Positions 17,137-25,397 of a stretch of DNA of 64,000 nucleotides are shown here, piece by piece; positions within the stretch are counted from its first letter, which is position 1, and every line of letters starts with the position of its first letter. A program made the position numbers and the translations under genes. Origin of the DNA: Phocaeicola coprophilus (GTDB lineage: Bacteria; Bacteroidota; Bacteroidia; Bacteroidales; Bacteroidaceae); contig JACJJM010000008.1 in NCBI GenBank assembly GCA_016900015.1, forward strand, positions 60,527 through 124,526, in the 5' to 3' direction. The notes below the pieces were generated by a model. That model did not search any database. It had not been told where the DNA came from and was given only the letters and a program-made list of their open reading frames with translations.

Positions 17137-18663
17137 ATGAAATGCTTATATACTCTTCCCTTACTGGCTTTCCTTTTTGTAGGTAAGGCTGGCGCACAGA
17201 CCGAGACAACAGCCACTGACAGTCTGAAGGTCATCGTACAACAGGCAGAAAAAGGCAATGCCGCTGCACAAAATATTGTCGGAACATGGTATTATGAAGG
17301 CAAGCATTATGCACAGGATTATGTGAAAGCCTTCAAGTGGTGGTCGGCTTCGGCAGCTCAGAAGAATGTGGAAGCCATAGGTAACTTGGGTCTGCTCTAT
17401 CAGTATGGTCGCGGTGTGGAACGTGACTCGGTGAAGGCGCTGCGTTACTATGTCAGCTCCATCAGCGGCGGCAACGACAAGTTGCTCCAACAACGTGAGG
17501 CTTTGGCTGAGAAGGGCAATGACAACTTCAACAGCATCCTTGCAGGCATTTGCCATCAGGAAGGCAAGGGTGTGGCACAGAACACCAACCGTGCTATTCA
17601 TTTCTTCAGTCTGGCGGCCAAGGGTAACTCGGCTGATGCTTACCGTGAGTTGGGTTTCATCTATCAGCGGGCTAAGAAGAATGACGTTGCCCTGAAGATG
17701 TTTGCTAAGGCTGCCGACTTGAACGATATGGTTTCGGCTTACCAGTATGCAAAGGCTGTCATCAACTCCAAAAATGCCGCAGGCGACGAGCAGGAGGCCG
17801 TGGCTTACCTGATTAAGGCTGCTGAGGCCGGCAATTTGCAAGCACAGTGCGATTTGGGTATGCTCTACTATCAAGGACGTATCGTAACAAAAGACCAGGC
17901 AAACGCCGTGAAATGGTTTATGAAGTCGGCTGTCGGAGGATGGCCGATGGCACAGTGGAACTTGGCACTTTGCCTTATCGACGGAAACGGTGTGGCACGC
18001 GACTACGACCAAGCTATTTACTGGCTTGGAGAAGCTACGGCCAAAGGCTTCATGAAACAGTTTGAGCAGCAGTGTAACGACGCGGAGAAGGGGTGGAAGG
18101 ACAAACCGTTTATGAACTATCTGAAAGGTATGTCGCTCTATTTTGCCAAGGACGCGACTGCAGCTTATGAGGAATTCAAGCAGATTAAGAAGGACGTGAC
18201 GGAGGCACAGATCATGATGTCTGTCTGCCTGGCCAACAAGAACTATAAGAAGCCCAATGCCAAAAAAGCCGTAAAGGAGCTGACTAAGGTTGTCGACGCG
18301 GGCAATGCCGTAGCACAGTTCTATCTCGCCGCTTTCTATGAGGCTGGCAACGGAGTGGACAAGGACACAGACAGGGCCGTGCAGCTCTACCGTGCCGCTG
18401 CCGATGGTGGATATGCCGTGGCACAGTGCTATCTGGGCAACTTGTTTTACGAAGGACGCCTCGTGTCGCAAAGCTATGCCGATGCAGTGCGTTACTACCG
18501 CATGGCTGAAGAGCAGGGACAACTCACCGATGCTGCTGCCGCACGTTATGCACAGTGTTTGACAGACGGACTTGGTGGCTTGGAGAAAGATGTCGAAAAG
18601 GCTGAGGTTCTGAAGAAGAAAGACTTCAAGAACCATGTCATTCCGATGCTTCAAAAACTCTAA
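17137..18663 (+). CDS. Large exported Sel1-repeat protein
   Basis: 508 residues. A signal peptide (MKCLYTLPLLAFLFVGKAGAQ) is followed by about twelve Sel1-like helical repeats of the form A-x2-N/Y-L-G-x2-Y-x2-G-x-G-V-x3-D-x2-K-A-x2-W/Y-x3-A-A-x2-G, for example residues 33-105 and near 370-440. Sel1 arrays act as scaffolds for protein binding, often in envelope signalling. Unlike the later Sel1 proteins in this locus it lacks the shared C-terminal RFGRGVPQD...KSLDDLL module. It is the only Sel1 gene in the caspase-PP2C operon. The FHA gene starts 4 bases after its stop. Confidence 0.88.
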   Translation: MKCLYTLPLLAFLFVGKAGAQTETTATDSLKVIVQQAEKGNAAAQNIVGTWYYEGKHYAQDYVKAFKWWSASAAQKNVEAIGNLGLLYQYGRGVERDSVKALRYYVSSISGGNDKLLQQREALAEKGNDNFNSILAGICHQEGKGVAQNTNRAIHFFSLAAKGNSADAYRELGFIYQRAKKNDVALKMFAKAADLNDMVSAYQYAKAVINSKNAAGDEQEAVAYLIKAAEAGNLQAQCDLGMLYYQGRIVTKDQANAVKWFMKSAVGGWPMAQWNLALCLIDGNGVARDYDQAIYWLGEATAKGFMKQFEQQCNDAEKGWKDKPFMNYLKGMSLYFAKDATAAYEEFKQIKKDVTEAQIMMSVCLANKNYKKPNAKKAVKELTKVVDAGNAVAQFYLAAFYEAGNGVDKDTDRAVQLYRAAADGGYAVAQCYLGNLFYEGRLVSQSYADAVRYYRMAEEQGQLTDAAAARYAQCLTDGLGGLEKDVEKAEVLKKKDFKNHVIPMLQKL

Positions 18664-18667
18664 GTGG

Positions 18668-19300
18668 ATGGAAGAGCAGAAGATTATCATTGGTAGGGAG
18701 GGCAATCAGCCGTTCCCTATCACGCAGGACGGAGTGAGCGGGCGTCATGCCTCGCTCACTATCCGTACCGATGGAACATGGGTTTTGGAAGACTTGAACT
18801 CGATGAACGGCACGTATATCCGCAACAAGGATTTCGTGTTCGAACGCGTGGGGCGGAAAGTGATAGAAAAAGATACAATCATACGCTTGGGTTCTGATGA
18901 CACGATACGTAGCCTCCAGTTCATGGCCGTGCGCTTGGTGGCCGGACCGAAGGATTTCAGCTTCGAGTTCGGCTTACTGAAGAGTAAGTGGGACGGTCTG
19001 ATGGAACGGCGCGACAAGTTGGAGAAGCAGATTGCACTGATGAGTTATCTCCCCGTGGGTGCATCGGTGCTCTTGCTGGGAGCGACGATCTCTGTCAACG
19101 ACATCCATGTCATCCGCGGTGTGATGTTCCTGCCTTCCATACTATCCCCTGTCATCAATACGTTCGGCAAGAAGAAACTGAAAAAGCTGAATGAAGAGGT
19201 CAAGCACACCTTTGTTTGTCCGAACCCCAACTGCGGCATGCCTCTGACGGAGACAGAAGTCAAGCTGGGGAAATGCCTGAAATGCAAAGCACACATTTAA
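18668..19300 (+). CDS. FHA-domain protein with membrane segment and zinc ribbon
   Basis: 210 residues. The FHA domain (residues 5-75) keeps the phosphothreonine-binding residues R10 (IIIGREG), S24 and H27 (SGRHA) and N47 (NGTYI). Residues 105-155 hold two hydrophobic stretches (PVGASVLLLGATISV, GVMFLPSILSPVI), so it is probably membrane-bound with the FHA in the cytoplasm. The tail has a zinc ribbon, CPNPNC...CLKC. Start at 18668 gives a 4-base gap; a longer frame from 18635 overlaps the Sel1 gene and adds no domain. It should read phosphothreonine made by the kinases downstream. Confidence 0.88.
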   Translation: MEEQKIIIGREGNQPFPITQDGVSGRHASLTIRTDGTWVLEDLNSMNGTYIRNKDFVFERVGRKVIEKDTIIRLGSDDTIRSLQFMAVRLVAGPKDFSFEFGLLKSKWDGLMERRDKLEKQIALMSYLPVGASVLLLGATISVNDIHVIRGVMFLPSILSPVINTFGKKKLKKLNEEVKHTFVCPNPNCGMPLTETEVKLGKCLKCKAHI

Positions 19301-19311
19301 TATAATAAGGT

Positions 19312-20037
19312 ATGGAAGAAAAGAAACTACAAGTGGTGACCGTGAAGTGCGGCAAGGAAGGCTGCGGGGCCACGTTTAAGTGCCAGTTTCCGAAGTCGAT
19401 TGGTACCTATAAGGTGAAGTGTCCGGTATGCGGACATGAGAACTACGTGCAGTTCAAAGCGGCAGACATCAAGATGGAGGCTCCTCAGGAATCGGCCGGC
19501 CAAGAAACAGCAGCCACCATCGAGTGTCCCTACGGCTGCGGACAGAAGTTCAAATACAATCCCAAGGAGAACGGCGAGCATGAGGTGCGCTGTCCCAACA
19601 AGGAGTGCGCTCATGTGGTATGTATTACGGTGGACAATGGTGCGGTCGTGAAGGTCGACCGAAAGCATACGGTCGTCATTGACCCGACGTCCGTGAGCAA
19701 ACAAGGCCGCCTCACCATCGTGCGCCATCGCGGCTTGTTAGGTAAGTTCGGCAAGAAGTCGTATCCCCTCAAGCCGGGTTCGAACATCATCGGACGCGAA
19801 GATGCCAGCAAGCCGAGCGACATCTCCATCAAAGGAGACAGCTACATGAGCCGCCAGTCCATTAACATCGAAGTAATCCTGCAGGAGAACGGCTATCAGT
19901 TCAAGATGACTGTGCTCAATGCGGCCAATCCCGTGATGCACAACAACCGCCCCCTCGTCGTCGGCGAAATCATTTATCTGAACTTCGGCGACAGCATCCG
20001 GCTTGGCAATACGACATTCAACTTTGAAAAAGCATAA
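19312..20037 (+). CDS. Zinc-ribbon/FHA adaptor protein
   Basis: 241 residues. Two zinc ribbons come first (C13, C18, C37, C40; then C72, C76, C94, C99), then an FHA domain (about 131-240). In the FHA domain Arg161 (IIGRED) and an Asn (HNNRPL) are kept, but the usual Ser-x-x-His is SRQS (179-182), so the structural His is missing; phosphopeptide binding may be altered. The first ribbon is like that of the 84-residue protein at 16860-17114. It has no membrane segment, so it is cytoplasmic. It is followed 5 bases later by the PP2C gene. Confidence 0.88.
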   Translation: MEEKKLQVVTVKCGKEGCGATFKCQFPKSIGTYKVKCPVCGHENYVQFKAADIKMEAPQESAGQETAATIECPYGCGQKFKYNPKENGEHEVRCPNKECAHVVCITVDNGAVVKVDRKHTVVIDPTSVSKQGRLTIVRHRGLLGKFGKKSYPLKPGSNIIGREDASKPSDISIKGDSYMSRQSINIEVILQENGYQFKMTVLNAANPVMHNNRPLVVGEIIYLNFGDSIRLGNTTFNFEKA

Positions 20038-20042
20038 TCCTT

Positions 20043-20960
20043 ATGAAAATAACACTCAATCAACCCTATTCGTTCACGCAGCTCGGCGGGCGCGCCAATC
20101 AGGAAGACGCCCGCTTCCCTGACGAGGACCGCCCGCAAGGGTGCGCTCCCTTCTTCCTCGTGTGCGACGGCGTGGGCGGCAGCGAGAAAGGCGAAGTGGC
20201 CAGCCACACCGTCTGCGCCGCTTTTGCCAAGGCACTGGTCGGCACCGACTGGAGCGAAGACTTCTCCACGGAGGCTTTTCAGGCAGCGTTGGGCTATGCC
20301 TACAAGCAGATGGACAAGGCTTCCACGCCGGAAAACGCAGGCATGGCGACGACGCTCACCTTCGTCTGCTTCCACGCCGGGGGATGCCTTGCAGCCCACA
20401 TGGGCGACAGCCGCATCTACCAGGTTCGTCCCGGGGCAGGCATCCTCTATCGCAGCGATGACCACTCGCTCGTCAACGCCCTTGTCCATTCGGGCAACCT
20501 CACGCCCGAAGCCGCTGAAAACCATCCGAACAGCAACGTTATCACCCGCTACATCGCCGCACCCGGCGCCGGAGGCGAACGGCTCGAGGCGACCGTGATG
20601 CGCATCGACGACATCTGTGCAGGCGACTACTTCTTCCTCTGCTCCGACGGTGTGCTCGAGCGCGTGAGCGACGAGCAGCTGGTCGACATCCTCTCTTCGC
20701 CCGATTCCGACGAAGAGAAAGCCGCCCGATTGGCCGACATGAGCCGTGACAGCAACGATAACAATACGGCCTACCTCATCCCTATTGCCGCGGTGGAGGG
20801 CGACGACGTGTCGGATGGCAACGTGACGGATGACACATCGGAAGGACCTTCGACGCTCAATTTTTCCCGTCGGCCCACCCAGGCGCTGGACGTTTCTTCG
20901 GCTTCCGATGTAAGCTTGGGCAGCCGTGTGAAAGGGTTCTTCAAGAAGCTGTTCCGCTGA
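20043..20960 (+). CDS. PP2C-family serine/threonine phosphatase
   Basis: 305 residues. The metal-dependent phosphatase motifs are complete: RANQEDAR (motif 1), FFLVCDGVGGSEKGEVAS (metal-binding Asp42), HMGDSRIY, FFLCSDGVLE and the late metal Asp in SRDSNDNNTAYLI. It removes phosphate from Ser/Thr and should oppose the four kinases encoded downstream. A non-conserved tail of about 60 residues (SDGNVTDDTSEGPS...) ends in basic residues KGFFKKLFR. No transmembrane segment. It is the last gene of the tight operon that starts at 14742; a MITE-like repeat then separates it from the first kinase. Confidence 0.94.
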   Translation: MKITLNQPYSFTQLGGRANQEDARFPDEDRPQGCAPFFLVCDGVGGSEKGEVASHTVCAAFAKALVGTDWSEDFSTEAFQAALGYAYKQMDKASTPENAGMATTLTFVCFHAGGCLAAHMGDSRIYQVRPGAGILYRSDDHSLVNALVHSGNLTPEAAENHPNSNVITRYIAAPGAGGERLEATVMRIDDICAGDYFFLCSDGVLERVSDEQLVDILSSPDSDEEKAARLADMSRDSNDNNTAYLIPIAAVEGDDVSDGNVTDDTSEGPSTLNFSRRPTQALDVSSASDVSLGSRVKGFFKKLFR

Positions 20961-20994
20961 CGGACGGGGCGTAGCGGCCTCCCTGTTTTCTATG

Positions 20995-21123
20995 TGAGGC
21001 TGTGTCGAAACGAAGAATATCAAACACAGAGTCACGGAGACACAGAGGGAAAATAGTATAAGTCAACAAAATAAAATCTCTGTACCTCTGTGCCTCTGTG
21101 TATCTCATTTTGACACAGCCTCA
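20995..21123. repeat. MITE-like inverted-repeat element
   Basis: The ends TGAGGCTGTGTC (20995-21006) and GACACAGCCTCA (21112-21123) are exact reverse complements; inner arms CACAGAGTCACGGAGACACAGAGG (split here as CACAGAG and ACACAGAGG near 21025-21048) and CCTCTGTGCCTCTGTG (21085-21100) also pair. About 129 bases, with no coding content, lying between the phosphatase and the first kinase gene. A miniature mobile element is the simplest reading. Confidence 0.65.
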
Positions 21124-21224
21124 TGTAGGAAAACGTAGATGTACATCCGGGAAAATACGCATGCCCCGTATGTTCTTGTATCCATGAAAGACTGACAGAT
21201 ATATTATTGAAAGAGAACGACAGA

Positions 21225-22832
21225 ATGACAACTACCAAACAACAACAAGAGAAGGCGCAGCTACGCAAGCATGCCCTGCCTGTGGGAAGCACCGTGCTGA
21301 CAGGCAAGTCCGGACGGAAGTATAAAATTCTTGAAGTGCTTGGCGCAGGCGGCTTCGGCATTACGTATAAGGCCGTGGCCGAGGTCAAGCTGGAAAACGG
21401 CATGACAGCTTCCATGTTTTTTGCCATTAAGGAGCACTTCATGAAGGGGTGCTATCGCGACACGGACCGGACACGCGTGCTCTGTCCGCCCACGCTGAAG
21501 GGCGACGTGGAGCAGAGCCGCGAAGACTTCCGCACGGAGGCCGAACGGCTGATGAAGCTCAACGGCCAGTCGCCCCACATCGTGAAGGTCAACGAATGGT
21601 TCGACGCCAACGGCACGCGTTATTATGCGATGGAATACCTCGACGGGCAGACGCTGGAGCAATACGTCGGTGGCCGTCCTCTGCCGGAGGCGAAGGCGCT
21701 GTCGCTCCTCTTGCCCGTAGCTCGCGCCGTGGAGCTGGTGCACAAGGAGCGTCTGCTTCACCTCGACATCAAGCCGGACAACATCGTGTTGAAGACCGAC
21801 CTTGTCAGCGGTGCAGTCTTCCCCGTGCTGATAGACTTCGGCCTGGCCAAGCACTTCGACGGCAAAGGCCGTCCCACGTCACACCTCGTGGCCAAAGGTG
21901 CCACGGAAGGCTACGCTCCGATGGAGCAATATGGAGAAATCGACCATTTCGCGCCGGAGATAGACGTTTATGCTCTCGGTGCGACGTTGTTTTACCTGCT
22001 GACGGGAAAGAATCCGCCTAAGGCGTTTGAGATGGAGACTGTCGCTTCCCTGCCTTGCAAACTTCCTCCCGATGTCAGCCCCCGTGTGCGTCAGGCTGTC
22101 GCCGGTGCGATGCAACCCATCAAGACTTCCCGCACGCAGACGGTCGCCGAGTTCATTGCCGCGCTGGAGTCGGCGGAGGGCGCGTCGGGGAAGAAAGAGG
22201 AAAAGTCTGGTGAAAAGACTGTCCCGTTTAAACATAAGAAGGATGATAAGGCTTGGTTCAGGAAGAGACCTGTGGTGGTAGGTGCTGCATGTTTGCTGGT
22301 TTGTTTGTTGGCTTTATGGGGGCGTTTCTTATATGTGACGGTTAATAGCGATGAATGGAAGGCAAAACATGGCGATGTGGAGGCACAAATATTTTTGGGT
22401 GAAGATTATCTATCAGAAGGTGACACGCTAAATGCCATATATTGGTGGACGCGAGCCGCCGAGCAAGGCTATGATTCCGGTCAAGAGAAATTGGGCGATT
22501 GCTATTACAAAGGTGTAGGCGTGGCACAGGATTATGAAAAGGCCGTGTATTGGCACACTAAAGCCGCCGAGCAGGGTTATACTGTTGCTCAAGAGGAATT
22601 GGGCACATGTTATTACAATGGTAAAGGCGTGGTGCAGGATTATGAGAAAGCAGTGTATTGGTACATCAAAGCCGCGGAGCAAGATTATTCTGTCGCGCAG
22701 TTCAATCTGGCTGTATGCTATGCCTGGGGTCAGGGTTGTTCCTCAAAGCGACGAGAAAGCTCGCGAATGGTGGAAAAAGGCGAAAGCAAATGGTTATGCT
22801 CCTTACACTTTGTCACAGATAAAAAATGGTAA
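21225..22832 (+). CDS. Hanks-type Ser/Thr kinase 1 with Sel1 tail, frameshifted at the end
   Basis: 535 residues as read. Kinase domain 30-315: G-loop GAGGFG (40-45), Lys69 (AIKE), HLDIKPDN with Asp181 and Asn186, DFG at 204-206, and GATEGYAP. A transmembrane helix spans 350-372, then Sel1 repeats outside the membrane. In the last repeat an extra T at 22736-22737 shifts the frame: without it the protein would read GVPQSDEKAREWWKKAK and end at 22854 with KPIM, the same ending as kinase 2. So the C-terminus is altered in this genome, or the base is an error. Start at 21225 aligns with MPTDKNQ of the other kinases; an in-frame ATG at 21207 is possible. Confidence 0.88.
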   Translation: MTTTKQQQEKAQLRKHALPVGSTVLTGKSGRKYKILEVLGAGGFGITYKAVAEVKLENGMTASMFFAIKEHFMKGCYRDTDRTRVLCPPTLKGDVEQSREDFRTEAERLMKLNGQSPHIVKVNEWFDANGTRYYAMEYLDGQTLEQYVGGRPLPEAKALSLLLPVARAVELVHKERLLHLDIKPDNIVLKTDLVSGAVFPVLIDFGLAKHFDGKGRPTSHLVAKGATEGYAPMEQYGEIDHFAPEIDVYALGATLFYLLTGKNPPKAFEMETVASLPCKLPPDVSPRVRQAVAGAMQPIKTSRTQTVAEFIAALESAEGASGKKEEKSGEKTVPFKHKKDDKAWFRKRPVVVGAACLLVCLLALWGRFLYVTVNSDEWKAKHGDVEAQIFLGEDYLSEGDTLNAIYWWTRAAEQGYDSGQEKLGDCYYKGVGVAQDYEKAVYWHTKAAEQGYTVAQEELGTCYYNGKGVVQDYEKAVYWYIKAAEQDYSVAQFNLAVCYAWGQGCSSKRRESSRMVEKGESKWLCSLHFVTDKKW

Positions 22833-22890
22833 CTCAAGCAAGCCAATAATGTGATGTGGGTATCATCGTCTGTTTGTCGTCGTGTTTATT

Positions 22891-22950
22891 GGGGCAGGGT
22901 TTGCCTGCCCGAATGCGCCTCGCAGATGATGGGCGAGCAGACCTTGCCCC
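22891..22950. repeat. Imperfect 20-bp inverted repeat
   Basis: Left arm 22891-22910 (GGGGCAGGGTTTGCCTGCCC) and right arm 22931-22950 pair at 16 of 20 positions. This word is common between genes in Bacteroides-like genomes. It lies in the repeat-filled gap after kinase 1. Confidence 0.55.
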
Positions 22951-22997
22951 TACGGTGGAATTGCGGATGTTCAATTCATGTAACAGCGTAAAAGCAC

Positions 22998-23075
22998 ACC
23001 CTTAAGGGTAGCCGAGGACGGAAAGAAGGGTAGCCGGGAGCGGAAAGGAGTCGGCCCGAGCTTACCCTTAAGGGG
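22998..23075. repeat. Interspersed repeat family A, copy 2
   Basis: Bounded by ACCCTTAAGGGTA (22998-23010) and TACCCTTAAGGGG (23063-23075). Inside are GTAGCCG twice, GGACGGAAAGAAGGG and CGGAAAGGAGTCGG. These words recur at 8088, 43304, 50995, 57553 and 63708. Together with the inverted repeat at 22891 it fills the 309-base gap between kinase 1 and the next Sel1 gene, which otherwise holds nothing I can see. Confidence 0.75.
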
Positions 23076-23163
23076 CGATAAACGCTGCGTGAATAGCTTG
23101 CGGACTTGCTTGCCCGGGTTTTTAGAATACGAATGAAAACGAATAAAAAAGAATGATATGGAT

Positions 23164-24297
23164 ATGAAGCGATGGAATATCTTGTTATTACTAACTGTAA
23201 TGATAAGCATGGTTTATGGACAAGACATACAGACACTCCAACGAGAGGCGAATCAAGGTAAAGCGTATGCCCAGTCCGTACTAGGCTATCATTACTATGT
23301 GGGAAAAGATGTGTTACGGAATTACGTAAAGGCTGTGTATTGGTTTCAGAAAGCAGCTGAACAGGGAGATGCTAAGGCGCAGTATAATTTAGGTGTGTGC
23401 TATTATCGTGGCAGAGGTGCCGCGCAGAACTATGAAAAAGCTGTAGAGTGGTTTCAGAAAGCGGCTGATGCGGGAGATGTGGAGGCACAAAACATTTTAG
23501 GAACCTGCTATGAGAAAGGCATAGGCATCTCACAAGATGTAGGAAAAGCGTGCTTTTGGTATGCTACGGCGGCACAATCCGGTAGTCAGGTTGCCTCGAC
23601 AAATTTGGATTCTTTGATGAAGAAACTTTCAACCTTTACTTCTCCACAAGAAATCAATGAACTGGAACAGAAAGCCCGGCAGGGTGATGCCAATGCACAA
23701 AACTTATTAGGCATGAAGTATTATACAGGAGATGGTGTTGCGCTAGATTTCAATAAGGCGGCTTATTGGTTTTTGAAAAGTGCCGAACATGGGAATGTAG
23801 AAGCTCAGGCGAATTTGGGAAGTTGTTATTTTTATGGAGATGGAGTTGACCAAAGTTATGAATATGCGATGCAATGGTGGGAAAAAGCCTCGGCGCAAGG
23901 CGATAGCATTGCGCCGTACACGATAGGTAAATGTTATGAGAGGGGTACCGGAGTATCCAAAGATCTGGAGATGATGAAATCCTGGTGGCAGAAGTCTGCC
24001 GAACGTGGGTATGACTTGGCACAACATAGGTTGGGATATGTTTATTATGAAGAAGGGACGCAAAACGTCCCAGGCAGTTATCAGAAAGCTGTGAAATATC
24101 TCACGATGGCGAGTGTGAGCACTGATGATTATATATCCGGACTGGCTTGTTATCTGCTTTCCATTTGTTATCGTCATGGCCGTGGAGTGCCGAGAGATAT
24201 TCAAAAAGCAGAAGAATTGCAACAAAAAGCATCAGAAAAAGGATGTAGCAATGCTCGAGATTTAGACGAAATATTAAAAAGCTTACGTGATAAATAG
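23164..24297 (+). CDS. Exported Sel1-repeat protein (array member 1)
   Basis: 377 residues from MKRWNILLLL; an alternative ATG lies two codons upstream at 23158. A signal peptide ending MVYGQ predicts export. About eight Sel1 repeats follow in two blocks (residues 22-135 and 160-370) separated by a Ser/Thr linker (MKKLSTFTSPQEI). The C-terminal module LACYLLSICYRHGRGVPRDIQKAEELQQKASEKG is a diverged form of the module shared by all later Sel1 proteins of the locus. Likely a periplasmic scaffold or sensor working with the kinases' outer Sel1 domains. Next gene starts 8 bases later. Confidence 0.88.
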   Translation: MKRWNILLLLTVMISMVYGQDIQTLQREANQGKAYAQSVLGYHYYVGKDVLRNYVKAVYWFQKAAEQGDAKAQYNLGVCYYRGRGAAQNYEKAVEWFQKAADAGDVEAQNILGTCYEKGIGISQDVGKACFWYATAAQSGSQVASTNLDSLMKKLSTFTSPQEINELEQKARQGDANAQNLLGMKYYTGDGVALDFNKAAYWFLKSAEHGNVEAQANLGSCYFYGDGVDQSYEYAMQWWEKASAQGDSIAPYTIGKCYERGTGVSKDLEMMKSWWQKSAERGYDLAQHRLGYVYYEEGTQNVPGSYQKAVKYLTMASVSTDDYISGLACYLLSICYRHGRGVPRDIQKAEELQQKASEKGCSNARDLDEILKSLRDK

Positions 24298-24305
24298 GTT
24301 TATTT

Positions 24306-25385
24306 ATGAAACGATGGAACTTATGGATGCTCTTATCCCTCTTTGCTTGCATGGCGTGGGGACAAGTTCCCGCGACGGTTGGGACGGACGCAGGCGAACG
24401 CCAAGTGCAGCTTTCTCCTGATGAGAACAAGAAGTTGCGCAAGACATTAAAAGTATTGCAAAGAAAGGCCCTGGCCGGTAATGCTGAAGCCCAATATGGG
24501 TTGGCGTATATGCATTTTTTGTCGAAGGAATATGTCACGGCGGCAGAACTTTTTGAAGAAGCGGCAAGAAAGAGACACGCCGAGGCACAACAGATGTTGG
24601 GCTACCTGTATGCCGAGGGGCTGGGCGTGAGCCAGTCCTATCGGGAGGCTGTGAAGTGGTGGATTAAAGCTGCCGGGCAAGGCAATGCCATGGCGCAAAC
24701 ATTTCTAGGTTATTGCTATTTGAATGGTGATGGAGTTGCGCAAGACCAGAAAACGGCTGTGGATTGGTTTATACGTGCTTCCGAACAAAATGACTTATAT
24801 GCTTTGTTGGCTTTAAGTCGTTGTTACGAGCAAGGTGAAGGTGTCGGGCAAGACGTGCGTCAGGCTGCTCGCTGTTATGAGAAAGCAATGGAAGCGCCCG
24901 TGCGTGCATTGGCTTTTTTGCAAGAATTCCCGACTCTTTATCAGTGTGACCCTTTTGTGATGGGGACTATGCTGGATAGATATGAGGCGAAGCTCCGCCT
25001 GGCGGCCATCTGCGGCTTGGGCAAAGGAGGCGTGGAAAAAGACGTGCCTAAGGCTTGCGCCTTGTTGGAAGACGATGCCGCCAAGTATGCCAATGCACAA
25101 ATCGTGCTGGGAGAAATCTACTATGAAGATGGTGTGGACGGCACTCCTGGCAGCTATGAGAAGGCTGTGGTGTATTTTACCAAAGCAAAGGCTAACGCCG
25201 ATGATGATTGGTCGGGAATTGCCGCCTTCTTCCTTTCCAAATGTTATCGTTTTGGCCGCGGAGTCCCGCAAGATGTGGCGAAGGCCGACGCGCTTCAGCA
25301 AGAAGCCTTGGCCAAAGGATATGATGAGGCAAAGAGCCTGGACGATTTGCTGGAAAAAGTGTTTACACATAATAGTATCGAATAA
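24306..25385 (+). CDS. Exported Sel1-repeat protein (array member 2)
   Basis: 359 residues. Signal peptide MKRWNLWMLLSLFACMAWGQ, nearly the same as member 1. Sel1 repeats run from about residue 55 to 185; a spacer region (VRALAFLQEFPTLYQCDPF) interrupts them, then LAAICGLGKGGVEKDVPKACALLEDDAAKY and the shared end module YYEDGVDGTPGSYEKAV...FLSKCYRFGRGVPQDVAKAD...KSLDDLL. Conserved end modules across the array imply a common binding partner. Kinase 2 starts 12 bases after its stop, so protein and kinase are probably made together. Confidence 0.88.
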   Translation: MKRWNLWMLLSLFACMAWGQVPATVGTDAGERQVQLSPDENKKLRKTLKVLQRKALAGNAEAQYGLAYMHFLSKEYVTAAELFEEAARKRHAEAQQMLGYLYAEGLGVSQSYREAVKWWIKAAGQGNAMAQTFLGYCYLNGDGVAQDQKTAVDWFIRASEQNDLYALLALSRCYEQGEGVGQDVRQAARCYEKAMEAPVRALAFLQEFPTLYQCDPFVMGTMLDRYEAKLRLAAICGLGKGGVEKDVPKACALLEDDAAKYANAQIVLGEIYYEDGVDGTPGSYEKAVVYFTKAKANADDDWSGIAAFFLSKCYRFGRGVPQDVAKADALQQEALAKGYDEAKSLDDLLEKVFTHNSIE

Positions 25386-25397
25386 TAAGAGCGACTT

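Noticed and set aside
17161..18705. A 514-codon open frame on the minus strand
   Set aside because: It is fully antisense to the Sel1 protein gene at 17137-18663, has no family features and follows from the codon bias of the real gene.
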